A DNA stretch of 64,000 nt from Alphaproteobacteria bacterium (GTDB lineage Bacteria; Pseudomonadota; Alphaproteobacteria; Micavibrionales; Micavibrionaceae). Each line of letters opens with the position of its first letter. Position 1 is the first letter of the stretch. Where the stretch lies: positions 496,001 through 560,000 of the forward strand of contig JAJFGS010000013.1 of the NCBI GenBank assembly GCA_021775995.1, read 5' to 3'. Shown here piece by piece: positions 17,979 to 28,000 of this stretch. The position numbers and the translations under genes are program-made. The notes beneath the pieces are model-generated. The model searched no databases and was not told the origin of the DNA. It worked only from the letters and a program-made list of their open reading frames with translations.

Positions 17979-18913
17979 GGCTGTTGTTTGGGAATGTTAC
18001 GAATACGTAACGTGCTGATGCGGCGTTGATCAGCTTCAAGAATTTCAAATATCATACCCGATTCATGCTTAATGACTTCACCACGAGCGGGAATACGACT
18101 GGCCGTAAAGAAAACAAGTCCACCGAGCGTATCTACTTCCTCACGCTCATCTTCGTTTAAAATTTCACCATATTTTTCTTCAAATTCTTCAATATCTAAG
18201 CGGGCATCAACAACAAGAGAGCCATCATCATTTTCAACCATCTGCGGCGCTGTCTCAATATCAAATTCATCATCGAATTCACCAACAATAGCTTCAATAA
18301 CATCACCTATTGTTACCAACCCATCAATCCCACCATATTCATCAACAACAAAAGCCATGTGCTTTCTATCGCTCTGCATTTTTAAAAGCAGATCAAGAAC
18401 AGGGAGGGAGGGTGATACAATCGGCACAGGACGTATCATAGATTTAATATCAACTTCTTTTTTAGAAGCTAAAACAGATAAAATGTCTTTGATGTGAATG
18501 GAACCAAGAATTTCGTCTAGGGTTTCTTTATAAACCGCAATACGACTAAATTGTCTTTCTGCCAATAATTCCATTAAACTTTCTTGAGAAGCGTTAAGTT
18601 CAATCGCAGCAATATCTGCGCGCGGGATCATGACATCTACAACAGTAGTATCACGCAGTTTTAGAACGTTGGTTATCAGTGATTTCTCATGAGCAGCAAC
18701 AGAAGACGTTATATGATCTTCTTCATCAAGCTCTTCTATAAATTCCTCTATTGCTTCACGTAAAGCTGAATCGGTATTTTTAGGTTTATATAATAGATTT
18801 TTAACACGCGCCAAAAAGCTGTTATTTTTTTCTTCGCTATCTTGGCTCGCCTCATTATTATTGGCGAGCATTCTAGATGGTGGATTTTCAGAGTCAGTCA
18901 TATTTTTCAACAT
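17975..18913 (-). CDS. corC: CorC/HlyC-family CBS-domain protein
   Basis: A cytoplasmic 312-residue protein with two CBS domains (about 80-205; MIPRADIAAIEL and IRPVPIVSPSLPVLDLLL begin them) and a C-terminal CorC_HlyC domain (about 220-305) with IDGLVTIGDVIEAIVGE linking the two. Related proteins are called hemolysin homologues or magnesium/cobalt efflux partners; the molecular role in alphaproteobacteria is not settled. It lacks the membrane DUF21 domain of the longer paralogues. It lies between ybeY and lnt, the standard order. Confidence 0.92.
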   Translation of the reverse strand: MLKNMTDSENPPSRMLANNNEASQDSEEKNNSFLARVKNLLYKPKNTDSALREAIEEFIEELDEEDHITSSVAAHEKSLITNVLKLRDTTVVDVMIPRADIAAIELNASQESLMELLAERQFSRIAVYKETLDEILGSIHIKDILSVLASKKEVDIKSMIRPVPIVSPSLPVLDLLLKMQSDRKHMAFVVDEYGGIDGLVTIGDVIEAIVGEFDDEFDIETAPQMVENDDGSLVVDARLDIEEFEEKYGEILNEDEREEVDTLGGLVFFTASRIPARGEVIKHESGMIFEILEADQRRISTLRIRNIPKQQP

Positions 18914-18928
18914 TGTTTAAATTATAAA

Positions 18929-19444
18929 TCAAAAATTCATTTCTGTATAAGGGTTTTGCACGCCAAGCTGTTCAAGAATACGAATTTCAAGCGTTTCCAT
19001 GTCATTGGCTTCGTCCTCGGTTTGATGATCATAGCCAAGCAAGTGCAACACACCATGAACCGTTAGATGTTTAATGTGGTCAAGCATAAAAGTACCCTTT
19101 TCTTGGCTTTCACGCTCCATGGTTTCATAGGACAAAATGATATCACCAAGGTTTAAAACGCCACTTGTTGGTATTTCTTCACTATCTAATGTAGCAAATG
19201 TTAAAATATTGGTTGGTTTATCTTTCTGTCTATATTCTCGATTTAATATTTGAACTAAATCATCATTGGCCAAAACAACACTAATCTCTAAATCCCGATC
19301 AATACAAATTTTAGGCAATATAGCTGAATTTAGGGCTGTTTTAGCCGTCAGCTTTATAATGTTGTAGATATCTCCCAACTTTTCCCATTCAGGATACTGA
19401 ACAGAAATCTCAATTGTTGGTTTTAATTTTTGAGGGATTTGCAT
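18929..19444 (-). CDS. ybeY: Endoribonuclease YbeY
   Basis: A metal-dependent RNase for 16S rRNA 3'-end maturation and rRNA quality control. The 171-residue protein has the zinc motif HGVLHLLGYDH with His130, His134 and His140, preceded by LNREYRQKDKPTNILTF (about 67-83) and GDIILSYETME (about 100-110). It lies 9 bases after phoH, with which it is usually co-transcribed. Confidence 0.96.
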   Translation of the reverse strand: MQIPQKLKPTIEISVQYPEWEKLGDIYNIIKLTAKTALNSAILPKICIDRDLEISVVLANDDLVQILNREYRQKDKPTNILTFATLDSEEIPTSGVLNLGDIILSYETMERESQEKGTFMLDHIKHLTVHGVLHLLGYDHQTEDEANDMETLEIRILEQLGVQNPYTEMNF

Positions 19445-19453
19445 TTTAAATAT

Positions 19454-20464
19454 TTATGATCGATTTCTAAAGTCATGCTTATCATAAGCTTCAATGATTT
19501 TTGTAACAAGCTTATGCCTGACAACATCTTTCGCATCAAATTGAACAAAAGGTATATCCTCAACATCGCGTAAAATGCTCATGGCTTCTTTTAAGCCGCT
19601 TTGGGTACCTGGTGGTAAATCTATTTGAGAGGGGTCACCTGTAATAACCATACGTGTATTTTCCCCCATACGCGTTAAAAACATCTTCATCTGCATAGCG
19701 GTTGTATTTTGCGCCTCATCCAAAACCACGAAAGCGTTTTTCAATGTACGTCCACGCATAAAAGCAAGAGGGGCAATTTCAATCTCTCCGCTTTCTATCT
19801 TTTTGGGAATCTCGTCTGCGGGCATCATGTCATGCAAAGCGTCATAAATTGGACGCAAATAAGGATCGATTTTCTCCAGCATATCACCAGGAAGAAATCC
19901 TAACTGTTCGCCAGCCTCAACAGCAGGACGACAAAACACCATGCGCTCAATTTGCCCTTCTTGAAACATATGAACGGCCGCCGCCACAGCGAGAAAGGTC
20001 TTCCCTGTTCCAGCAGGACCAATACCAAAAACCATATCATTCTGGCGAATGGCTTCAATATACTTAGCCTGATTGGGAGAACGAGGAGAGATCAACTTAT
20101 TTTTATAAGTCTTAATGCCAGAGTTTTCATCATAAAGCACTTTTGAATTTTTTGCGGTTTGTGTCACGTTTTTTTTGCCTCCTTTTGAAAAACCCTTTGA
20201 AAATCTGAGGGCGGCATCAATTTCATTCGTGGTTATATCTTGCTTACGTTGCAGTTTTTCCCACAACATCTTTAAAACTTCTTGCGCTGTATCAACATTA
20301 CTCTCATTACCCGACACAGCAATAGTATTGCCTCGACTGGCTATTTCAATCGACAAAGCCTCAGCCAAATGATGCAAATGACCGTTATGTTCGCCAAAAA
20401 GAGCGGGAAGTAGGGAATTGTTATCAAAAGAGAGTGAAATACTCTTATCAGAATGATCAGTTAT
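19454..20464 (-). CDS. phoH: PhoH-family ATPase, probable non-standard start
   Basis: A cytoplasmic P-loop ATPase/helicase of the PhoH-like family, associated with RNA metabolism next to YbeY. Motifs: GPAGTGKTFLAV (Walker A), VVLDEAQNTT (Walker B), ITGDPSQIDLP (sensor). The family N-terminus, including SFDNNSLLPALFGEHNGHL, is encoded upstream of the first standard start codon (TTG at 20377). Going upstream in frame there is no ATG, GTG or TTG before a stop at about 20476. The best candidate is ATA at 20464, which has AGAGGT five bases before it. A sequencing error or another near-cognate codon (ATT at 20434) remains possible. Confidence 0.9.
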   Translation of the reverse strand: MTDHSDKSISLSFDNNSLLPALFGEHNGHLHHLAEALSIEIASRGNTIAVSGNESNVDTAQEVLKMLWEKLQRKQDITTNEIDAALRFSKGFSKGGKKNVTQTAKNSKVLYDENSGIKTYKNKLISPRSPNQAKYIEAIRQNDMVFGIGPAGTGKTFLAVAAAVHMFQEGQIERMVFCRPAVEAGEQLGFLPGDMLEKIDPYLRPIYDALHDMMPADEIPKKIESGEIEIAPLAFMRGRTLKNAFVVLDEAQNTTAMQMKMFLTRMGENTRMVITGDPSQIDLPPGTQSGLKEAMSILRDVEDIPFVQFDAKDVVRHKLVTKIIEAYDKHDFRNRS

Positions 20465-20507
20465 AGCGTACCTCTATAAGTAGTTATCTTACGATTATAG
20501 CATAAAA

Positions 20508-21878
20508 TCAGGCAGATTTAGCAATATTTTCGATTATTTTGACCTCACCAACGAGGGCATTCGCAGTGGCTTCGGTGATTTCTACATCCACAAATTCCCC
20601 TAATAGGCGGTCATTGGCAGGAACGTTAATAGCTTGATAGAAAGGCGTACGCCCCTGAAGTTGTCCCTCATAGCGACCTTTTCGTTCAAATAGCACAGAC
20701 ATAGTCTTTCCTACACTGGCTTGATTGAATTCTAAATATTGCTCAGTAACCAGATTTTGAAGCTCTAAAAGGCGGGCAGACTTTACATCTTCACGCACCA
20801 AGTTTGTCATGTTAGCGGCGGGTGTTCCCGGACGCGCAGAATACTTAAATGAATAGGCGGAGGCAAAACCAACATCACGAATGAGTTGCATTGTGTCTTC
20901 ATGATCTTGATCCGTTTCCCCCGGAAAACCAACTATAAAGTCAGAAGAAAAAACGAGGTCAGAGCGTGCAGCACGCAGCTCAGCAATAATTTCTCTATAT
21001 CTGTCCGCCGTGTGTTTACGGTTCATCACTTTAAGGATTTTGTCAGAGCCACTTTGCACAGGCAGATGAAGAAACGGCGCAAGCTTTTCAACATCACGAT
21101 GTGCATTAATAAGTTCTTGGTCTACATCACGCGGATGAGAGGTTGTGTAACGAATTTGTTGAAGGCCATTAATGCCCGAAATTTCTTCAATTAATTGACC
21201 TAATCCCCTGACTTTTCCATCTTTGCTTTCCCCGTGATAGGCATTGACATTCTGCCCCAAAAGCGTGATTTCCTTTGCCCCGTTATCCACAAGACGTTTG
21301 GCTTCATCAACAATTTTATCTACTGGTCGTGAATATTCTGCGCCACGTGTATAGGGCACAACACAAAACGTACAAAATTTATCGCAACCTTCTTGAATGG
21401 AAAGGAAGGCGGCAGCCCCTTGGTTTTGTTCTTCTGGTAACGTATCGAATTTTGTAACGCTTGGGAATTCAGTATTCACCACGCGCTCATTACCATTAGC
21501 TTTTAAAACCATCTCGGGAAGCTCATGGTAAGTTTGAGGACCAAAAACCATATCAATAGCAGGAGCGCGTTTTAGAATAAAATCACCTTCGGCTTGCGCC
21601 ACGCAACCCGCAACAGCCATCAGCATTTTGCCACCTTTGGCCTCTTTTTCATCTTTGTGTTTCTTAAGGCGACCAATTTCAGAAAAAACCTTATCTGTGG
21701 CTTTCTCCCGAATATGACAGGTGTTTAAAATCATCATATCTGCACCATCAGGCTCATCAACCTGAGCATAGCCGAGAGGACGCAATATATCCGCCATGCG
21801 GCTACTGTCATAGACATTCATCTGACAGCCCCATGTTTTGATATAGAGTTTCTTCTGTGTATCCGTATTATTTGGCAT
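20508..21878 (-). CDS. miaB: tRNA-2-methylthio-N6-dimethylallyladenosine synthase
   Basis: A radical-SAM methylthiotransferase that modifies A37 of tRNAs reading UNN codons. The 456-residue protein has the N-terminal UPF0004 domain (KTWGCQMNVYDS, LNTCHIREKA, VAGCVAQAEG: three cysteines for the auxiliary cluster), the radical-SAM motif CDKFCTFCVVPYTRG (CxxxCxxC, about 165-179), and a C-terminal TRAM domain (about 385-450). It begins the minus-strand block and is divergent from the dehydrogenase gene at 21946. Confidence 0.98.
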   Translation of the reverse strand: MPNNTDTQKKLYIKTWGCQMNVYDSSRMADILRPLGYAQVDEPDGADMMILNTCHIREKATDKVFSEIGRLKKHKDEKEAKGGKMLMAVAGCVAQAEGDFILKRAPAIDMVFGPQTYHELPEMVLKANGNERVVNTEFPSVTKFDTLPEEQNQGAAAFLSIQEGCDKFCTFCVVPYTRGAEYSRPVDKIVDEAKRLVDNGAKEITLLGQNVNAYHGESKDGKVRGLGQLIEEISGINGLQQIRYTTSHPRDVDQELINAHRDVEKLAPFLHLPVQSGSDKILKVMNRKHTADRYREIIAELRAARSDLVFSSDFIVGFPGETDQDHEDTMQLIRDVGFASAYSFKYSARPGTPAANMTNLVREDVKSARLLELQNLVTEQYLEFNQASVGKTMSVLFERKGRYEGQLQGRTPFYQAINVPANDRLLGEFVDVEITEATANALVGEVKIIENIAKSA

Positions 21879-21945
21879 TGCAAGCGTTATAAACCATGTT
21901 TAAGGTACGCAAATCAAGCATTTTGAGCATAATTAAGCGAGTTTT

Positions 21946-22890
21946 ATGAAGCCTGTTCTTTTGTCTTTTCACAACAATGGTCCTTTAGGGTTAGGTGGTC
22001 TAGAAGACCGCTTCAATATTATTCGTTTGTGGAAAGAACAAGATCCTGAAAGTGTTATCCAGCAACATAAAAATGATGTTGTGGCGATTAATTGTGCTCT
22101 TTCCCATCAAATAGGCAAAAAACTAATAGAAGCTCTTCCTAATTTAGAAATTATAGCCACATATTCAGTTGGTTTTGATCATATTGATCTTGAAACTACC
22201 CAAAAACGAGGAATTAAACTAACAAACACACCAGATGTTCTGTGTCAGGAAACGGCAGATACGGGCATGGCTTTGTTACTGGCAACAGCACGCCGTATTG
22301 TCGAGGGTGATATGTTTGTTCGTACCGGCAAATGGTATAATGGGAAATTGCCCTTGGGTATTACGCTGGCTCATAAAACTATTGGAATTGTCGGGTTAGG
22401 GGGCGTTGGTTCTAAAATTGCCAAGCGCTGTGAAGCCTTCGAAATGGAGGTTGTTTATTACGGTCCAAATAAAAAAGACGTTCCTTATCAATATTATAGC
22501 AATATTACCCCTATGGCGCAGGATTGTGATATGATGATTTTAACATGCCCAGGTGGAGAGGCCACAGCAAATCTTGTGGATATTAACGTCTTAGAAGCCT
22601 TAGGGCCAAAAGGTATATTGGTTAATATTGCGCGTGGTAGTGTTGTGGATCAACCTGCTTTGGTTGGCGCATTACAAAATGGCGTCATTGGTGCAGCTGG
22701 CCTTGATGTCTTTGCAGATGAACCACATGTCCCAGAAGAATTAATTTCTATGGACAATGTTGTTCTTTTGCCGCATATAGGCTCTGCTACATTAGAAACG
22801 CGAACAAAAATGGGTCAGCTTGTCATCGACAATATTTTGGCACATTTTGATGGTAAAGAATTGCTTACCGAAGTGGTAAGACAGAAGTAA
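21946..22890 (+). CDS. 2-hydroxyacid dehydrogenase (glyoxylate/hydroxypyruvate reductase-like)
   Basis: An NAD(P)H-dependent dehydrogenase of the D-isomer-specific family, cytoplasmic. The 314 residues show YSVGFDHIDLE (substrate-domain loop), the Rossmann motif GIVGLGGVGSKIAKR (about 146-160), the catalytic Arg in NIARGSVVD, Glu in FADEPHVPEEL and His in LPHIGSAT. The sequence is closest in pattern to GhrB-like hydroxypyruvate reductases, but substrate specificity cannot be read from it. It stands alone on the plus strand, followed 19 bases later by a secreted-protein gene. Confidence 0.9.
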   Translation: MKPVLLSFHNNGPLGLGGLEDRFNIIRLWKEQDPESVIQQHKNDVVAINCALSHQIGKKLIEALPNLEIIATYSVGFDHIDLETTQKRGIKLTNTPDVLCQETADTGMALLLATARRIVEGDMFVRTGKWYNGKLPLGITLAHKTIGIVGLGGVGSKIAKRCEAFEMEVVYYGPNKKDVPYQYYSNITPMAQDCDMMILTCPGGEATANLVDINVLEALGPKGILVNIARGSVVDQPALVGALQNGVIGAAGLDVFADEPHVPEELISMDNVVLLPHIGSATLETRTKMGQLVIDNILAHFDGKELLTEVVRQK

Positions 22891-22909
22891 AAATATAAGA
22901 GGATTTGAG

Positions 22910-23365
22910 ATGAGAGTTTTAATTTTTGTAATGACGTTATTATTAACTGTACCAGCCCAAGCAGCAAGTTGTTATTCTGAACAAGAAGCAGAAGCAGAAC
23001 AAGCAATTCGTATTCATAGTGAATTGATGGTTATTGGTTTAAATTGCCAGCATATGACCCCACGTGGATGGAAAAACTTCTACACCCAATACAGAGAATT
23101 TACTTCAAAACATCAAGATTTGTTCGCAGGATATGAAAGAACACTTATAAGTTCAAACGGTGGATCTGAGCGAAAAATGCATGATATGCGCACCGCTTTT
23201 GCAAACCAAACATCAACTGATGCGGCGCGTATGAGACCAGATGTATTTTGTGCAAAATATGCCCCACGCATCCCAAAAGTAGCGCAAATGAGCCGTGAAG
23301 AATTACGTCAGTGGGCTGTTGCCACATCCGCAACAGAAAGATTATCCAAACCCATGTGTCATTAA
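22910..23365 (+). CDS. Small secreted protein, unknown
   Basis: A 151-residue protein with a clear Sec signal peptide: Arg2, a hydrophobic core and cleavage expected after VPAQA (about residue 20). The mature part has four cysteines (about 22, 45, 127 and 150), which could form two disulfide bonds in the periplasm, and is otherwise charged and helical. I do not recognise a family. AAGAGGA lies 7 bases before the ATG. It may be read from the dehydrogenase promoter. Confidence 0.75.
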   Translation: MRVLIFVMTLLLTVPAQAASCYSEQEAEAEQAIRIHSELMVIGLNCQHMTPRGWKNFYTQYREFTSKHQDLFAGYERTLISSNGGSERKMHDMRTAFANQTSTDAARMRPDVFCAKYAPRIPKVAQMSREELRQWAVATSATERLSKPMCH

Positions 23366-23408
23366 CTATGTGAATAAAATCAAAGCATAAGCTTAACAAT
23401 TTAAAGAC

Positions 23409-23446
23409 TCCCTCTATTCTGGAAGAAAGAACAGGGGGATTTTTTT
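23409..23446 (+). promoter_or_regulatory. Hairpin with T tract burying the AGCS ribosome binding site
   Basis: TCCCTCTATTCT (23409-23420) pairs with AGAACAGGGGGA (23428-23439) with one mismatch and one G-T pair around a seven-base loop, followed by seven T residues up to the ATG at 23447. The 3' arm carries AGGGGGA, the obvious Shine-Dalgarno. It can therefore act as a terminator of the upstream unit, as a translational block, or both. Confidence 0.6.
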
Positions 23447-24925
23447 ATGGCGATAGGACAGAAACTTGATAGTTATCTAAGTCAATGTGACGAAACAACC
23501 ATCGATCAATGTATTGACGGATTTTTTAAACCAGTAGCCAAGGGCATTGAATCTGTTATTTTTTACGCACATCCGATAGCAGGGTATGACATCAAACTTA
23601 TCCTTCTTTGGCTGGTTTCCATTTCGTTGTTCCTTACCGTCTACTTAGGTTTTATCAATATCCGTTATTTTAAACACGGTATTGATTTAGTTCGTGGCAA
23701 ATACGACAAAAAAGGAGAAAAGGGCGAGATTAGCCGCTTTAAAGCCTTAACAACTTCTCTATCCGGCACTGTAGGACTTGGAAATATTGCTGGTGTTGCT
23801 GTTGCTGTCTCTATGGGTGGACCAGGTGCTGTCTTTTGGATGGCGATGATGGGTATCTTTGGCATGAGCGCCAAATTTGCCGAAGCCGCATTAGGCGTAA
23901 AATATCGCGTTTATCCTGATAAATCCCGCCCAAATCATGTAGCAGGTGGCCCAATGTATTATCTAGAAGCCGCCTTTAAACGTCATAATCAAGCTAGGTT
24001 TGGTAAGTTTCTGGCTAGTGTTTTCGCAATATGCTGTATTGGCGGCGCAATAGGGGCGGGTAACATGTTCCAAGCCAACCAAGCCTTTCAACAAGCCGTC
24101 AACGTTACGGGTGGTGAGGCGGGCTTCATGGCTGATAAAGGATGGATGTTCGGTATCTTCTTAGCCTTCTTGGTTGGGATTGTTATCATTGGTGGGCTGA
24201 AGTCTATTGCGGCAGTCACATCACGAATTGTACCGCTTATGGGCGCGATATACCTATTAAGTGGCCTAGTCGTAATTTTGATTAATTATCAGAATATTCC
24301 ATCAGGTTTTGTGACTATTTTCCAAATGGCCTTAGCACCAGAAGCAGGATTGGGCGCGGTGATTGGTGCCTTATTAATTGGTGTACAACGAGCGGTATTC
24401 TCAAACGAAGCAGGAATTGGTTCTGCTGCTATCGTACATTCAACCGCCAAAACTAATAATCCTGTATCACAAGGCTTTGTGGGCATGTTGGGACCATTTA
24501 TAGATACAATTATTATTTGCATGGTGACAGCACTTGTGATTGTCATGACTGGTGCTTACGAAGGATCAGAAGGCATGGAAGGAGTCACCTTAACCTCACG
24601 CGCCTTCGAAAGTGCAATCCCTTGGTTTCCTTATGTTCTGGCTCTGGTTGTATTCATGTTTGCTTATTCAACCATGATTGCGTGGTTCTATTATGGCGTA
24701 AAATGTCTAACTTACCTAACAGGGGAAAAACCTTATGTTGAAATGGCTTACAAGATTACGTTCTGTCTATTTCTTATTGTGGGAGCATCCTCTGCACTTG
24801 ATAATATAATTCTGTTCACAGATTCAATGGTGTTTGCTATGGCAATTCCAAATGTTATTGGACTTTATTTACTCGCGCCTGAATTGAAAAAAGATCTCAA
24901 GAAATACTTGCAAACCATTGATTAA
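23447..24925 (+). CDS. Sodium:alanine/glycine symporter (AGCS family)
   Basis: An inner-membrane amino-acid carrier of 492 residues, a standard AGCS length, with about 10-11 hydrophobic segments. Family signatures include LTTSLSGTVGLGNIAGVA (about 102-119), GPGAVFWMAMMGIFGMSAKFAE (about 124-145) and RAVFSNEAGIGSAAIVH (about 313-329). The substrate is probably alanine or glycine taken up with sodium. The ribosome binding site lies inside the hairpin just upstream, and the coding region is followed by 170 bases without a gene. Confidence 0.93.
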   Translation: MAIGQKLDSYLSQCDETTIDQCIDGFFKPVAKGIESVIFYAHPIAGYDIKLILLWLVSISLFLTVYLGFINIRYFKHGIDLVRGKYDKKGEKGEISRFKALTTSLSGTVGLGNIAGVAVAVSMGGPGAVFWMAMMGIFGMSAKFAEAALGVKYRVYPDKSRPNHVAGGPMYYLEAAFKRHNQARFGKFLASVFAICCIGGAIGAGNMFQANQAFQQAVNVTGGEAGFMADKGWMFGIFLAFLVGIVIIGGLKSIAAVTSRIVPLMGAIYLLSGLVVILINYQNIPSGFVTIFQMALAPEAGLGAVIGALLIGVQRAVFSNEAGIGSAAIVHSTAKTNNPVSQGFVGMLGPFIDTIIICMVTALVIVMTGAYEGSEGMEGVTLTSRAFESAIPWFPYVLALVVFMFAYSTMIAWFYYGVKCLTYLTGEKPYVEMAYKITFCLFLIVGASSALDNIILFTDSMVFAMAIPNVIGLYLLAPELKKDLKKYLQTID

Positions 24926-25001
24926 AATAAACTATCAAGAATCATAAATCTAACCCGTAATTTTATTACTCAAAATTTATCCTGATAAATTGTGAATAGC
25001 T

Positions 25002-25021
25002 GTGAAAAAATAATTTTTCAC
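25002..25021. promoter_or_regulatory. Perfect AT-rich inverted repeat upstream of coiled-coil gene
   Basis: GTGAAAAA-ATAA-TTTTTCAC, eight-base arms with a four-base spacer, lies about 75 bases before the start of the large coiled-coil gene and about 75 bases after the AGCS stop. It could be an operator or a weak terminator; the sequence alone does not decide. Confidence 0.35.
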
Positions 25022-25096
25022 TGTTGCACCCCATACTTGAACCTGTCTTGATACAGACTTCACAAACAAGACAAATATCACACTTGGGGCATATCT

Positions 25097-28000
25097 ATGA
25101 GCGACCTAACCTTGCGTAAATCACCGATTATTACTATTGAACCTAATGCAGAGTCTAAAAAACTAGAGGAAACAAAAGAAAAATTTTCTTCTGTTAAACG
25201 TAGTGGCAAAATATCTGTTGGAACATCTCCTTTATCGAAAGATTCAATTAGTGAATTTTCAATTCGTGAGGGATCTTCTTTGAAAAAACTTCGTATTTCA
25301 TCTTCGCCTGAAGAAAAGGCTCAAGAAACTGCCAAACCTGAGCGCGCCTTAAAGCCCAACACTTTGGCTGCCAAGAAAAATGTAAAACAAGAAGGGCAAA
25401 AACTTGATTTAGCCCCAAAAGTTGATTTAAGCGCAGCCAAACGTACGACACCTAACTTTTCTCCTGAATTTTCTGGAAATAAAAAACCACAAAAAGTTTC
25501 TAGTTATTTTAGTGATGACATAAAAGTTAAACCTAGAGCCCAACAAGAAACAACGAGCGAAAGCACTTTAGATATATTGCCTGATTTAAACACCTATCGT
25601 TTAAGCAGCGTTGTTGGTGCGGCATTGACGGGTATATGGTTTTTAGTTGCCGCAATTTACGCTCAATTTTATATGGGTCTTGGCGAAATATTTACACAAC
25701 AACCTCATATCATTGGTGGCTTTTTAGCTGGCGTTTTAGCACCCGTTGCCTTGCTTTGGATGATCATTGCCCATATTCAACGAGGGGATGAAGTGAGACA
25801 ATATGCCGTTGCCTTAAGAAATGAACTTAGAACATTAAGTTTTTCTAACACCAATAAAACCAAAGAGCCAAAGCAGCGCGTCGATATTACAGAAGAATCC
25901 AAAGCCGCTGTTACAACAATACATAAAGCGCGTGCAGGACTACGTAGTGATATTAAATATCTTAATGATGTCTCGGAAAAAACAGGAGCGCAGCTTAGTA
26001 AGTTAAATAATACCTTAAGTGATCGTGCGGCAAAATTACTTGATATGTCGCAACAAATTGAAAAACGCACTGCTTCGTTAGATAATTTATCAATTTCCCC
26101 CGTTGCTAGCGTGAAAGGGGCTCCAGCTGATGCTCATGAAACAGCATCGAATATTCTTGAGAAAACCGATGGTCTGACACAAAAAATGGATGAGCGGATA
26201 AAATCGCTTACTTCTGTTTTAGGTAAAATGGAAGGTACTCTTGGAAATATTGAAAGCAAAGGCTCAACAACGGCAGACAAATTAGCCAAAGCCGTTGCAG
26301 ATAGTTCTTCAAACGTAACATCGCTAGAATCTGCCATTAAAAATTCAATCGAAAAATTAACCAAAGCTTCTGCTGAAGCAAAAGGGCAAGCAGAAGGTTT
26401 AATTGAAACTTCTGCGAAAAAAGTTATTGAACTTAATCAAACAGGTGAAAAGACCTCGGAAGCAATTACGAGTGTTCTTGGCATGATTGATAAAAGTCGT
26501 GAAAAAATTGAAAACACTTCAAAAACCATGGATCAACAGGCTTCTGATATCACAAAAGCTCAAGATGGGTTAGGAAAACGCATTGATGATATGCAACTTC
26601 GTATTTCTGAACCATTAGCTGCCGTCAATAGAGCCGTCGATAAAGCTGTAAATAAACATGGTGAAATGGGGCAAGAGCTTGATAAACGTATTGAAGCATT
26701 AAACGAAGCATCTGACAAAGCTGTTACAAAAACCGATAGTATCCGTGAAGGTCTACGTAGCCAAACACAAGAAATGTCTACTTTGATGGGACAAATTGCA
26801 GGTCACTCGCGCAGTGTTAAATCTATGCTGAAAGATGAAAGCGAAAACTTAGCAGAAAATGTAATGGCGGCCGTAGAAAAAGTTAACTCTGTGGGTGATG
26901 CGCTACGCGGACAATCAGATAAGCTTAGCGGGGTTACAGCCAGTGCTGAAGAACGCATAACTAAAGTAAGTGATGTTCTTTCAAAACAATCTATAAACGC
27001 TGTACAAGATACAGGCCGTGTCATTAGCGACTTCAAAACTATTGAAGCTATTGTGACAGATAATGTTAAGTCACTTATCTCACAATCTGTAGAAGCAAAA
27101 ACTTCAGTTAATGAAGCTGCCGTTGAGTTAGGCAAGTCTGCTAAAATTATCGAACCTATTTATATCAAAGCCACCAACCACATCGATCAAACACGTGATC
27201 GCTTTGAAAAAATGGCTTCTGGATTTGAAACGAGAACAAATGGCAATATCAATAAGCTCAAAGCATTCGAAACAGTCTTTGATGAGCGTTTAAAAACTTT
27301 AAGCAGTAGCGCGGAAGATGCTTCAAATATACTTGAGCGTTCAAGTGATAGCTTAGGCGCACGCGTTGATGATATTGATAATGCGACTTCAAGCGCACAG
27401 GAAAAACTTCAAAATATTGATACGTTGTTTAAAAACCATGTTTCGGACATTCATTTAACAACAGATCAGGCATTGTTAAAAATTGATGTTATTCAAAAAG
27501 CCATGAATACGCATTATCAAGACCTATCTGCCTCTGTGGCAGAGTCTTTAGCCCAAATGAAAGATGTTGGGGAACAATTTGTCAGTCAAACGCAGGCGGT
27601 ACAAAAACTCTCTATAGGTGCCGTAGAGGGCTTGGATAAAGCAGGCAACAAGGCCAACGAAAAAATTAAAGGGCTCAATAAGCTGGCGCAAACAACCACA
27701 GGGCAAATGGAAGCGATGATTCAAAAAGTTCAAAGCGAAGCTGAGCTTTTATTGAGCACATCTACAAAAGCACTGTCACAAATGAAAAAGACTGGTGAAG
27801 ATTTTGCCAGCCGCGCCAAATTAGTTGAAGAACAAATGAAAAATTCAGCTGTTAACACCAAAAAATATGGTGAGGATTTTGATAAACAAGCTGATAAAGT
27901 TTCCAAAACCTCTCAACGCTCAGCCACTGATATTGAAAAAGCTATGGCGCAATTGGCACAAAAACTTCTTGATGTGAAACAGGTTTCAAAAGACGTAACG

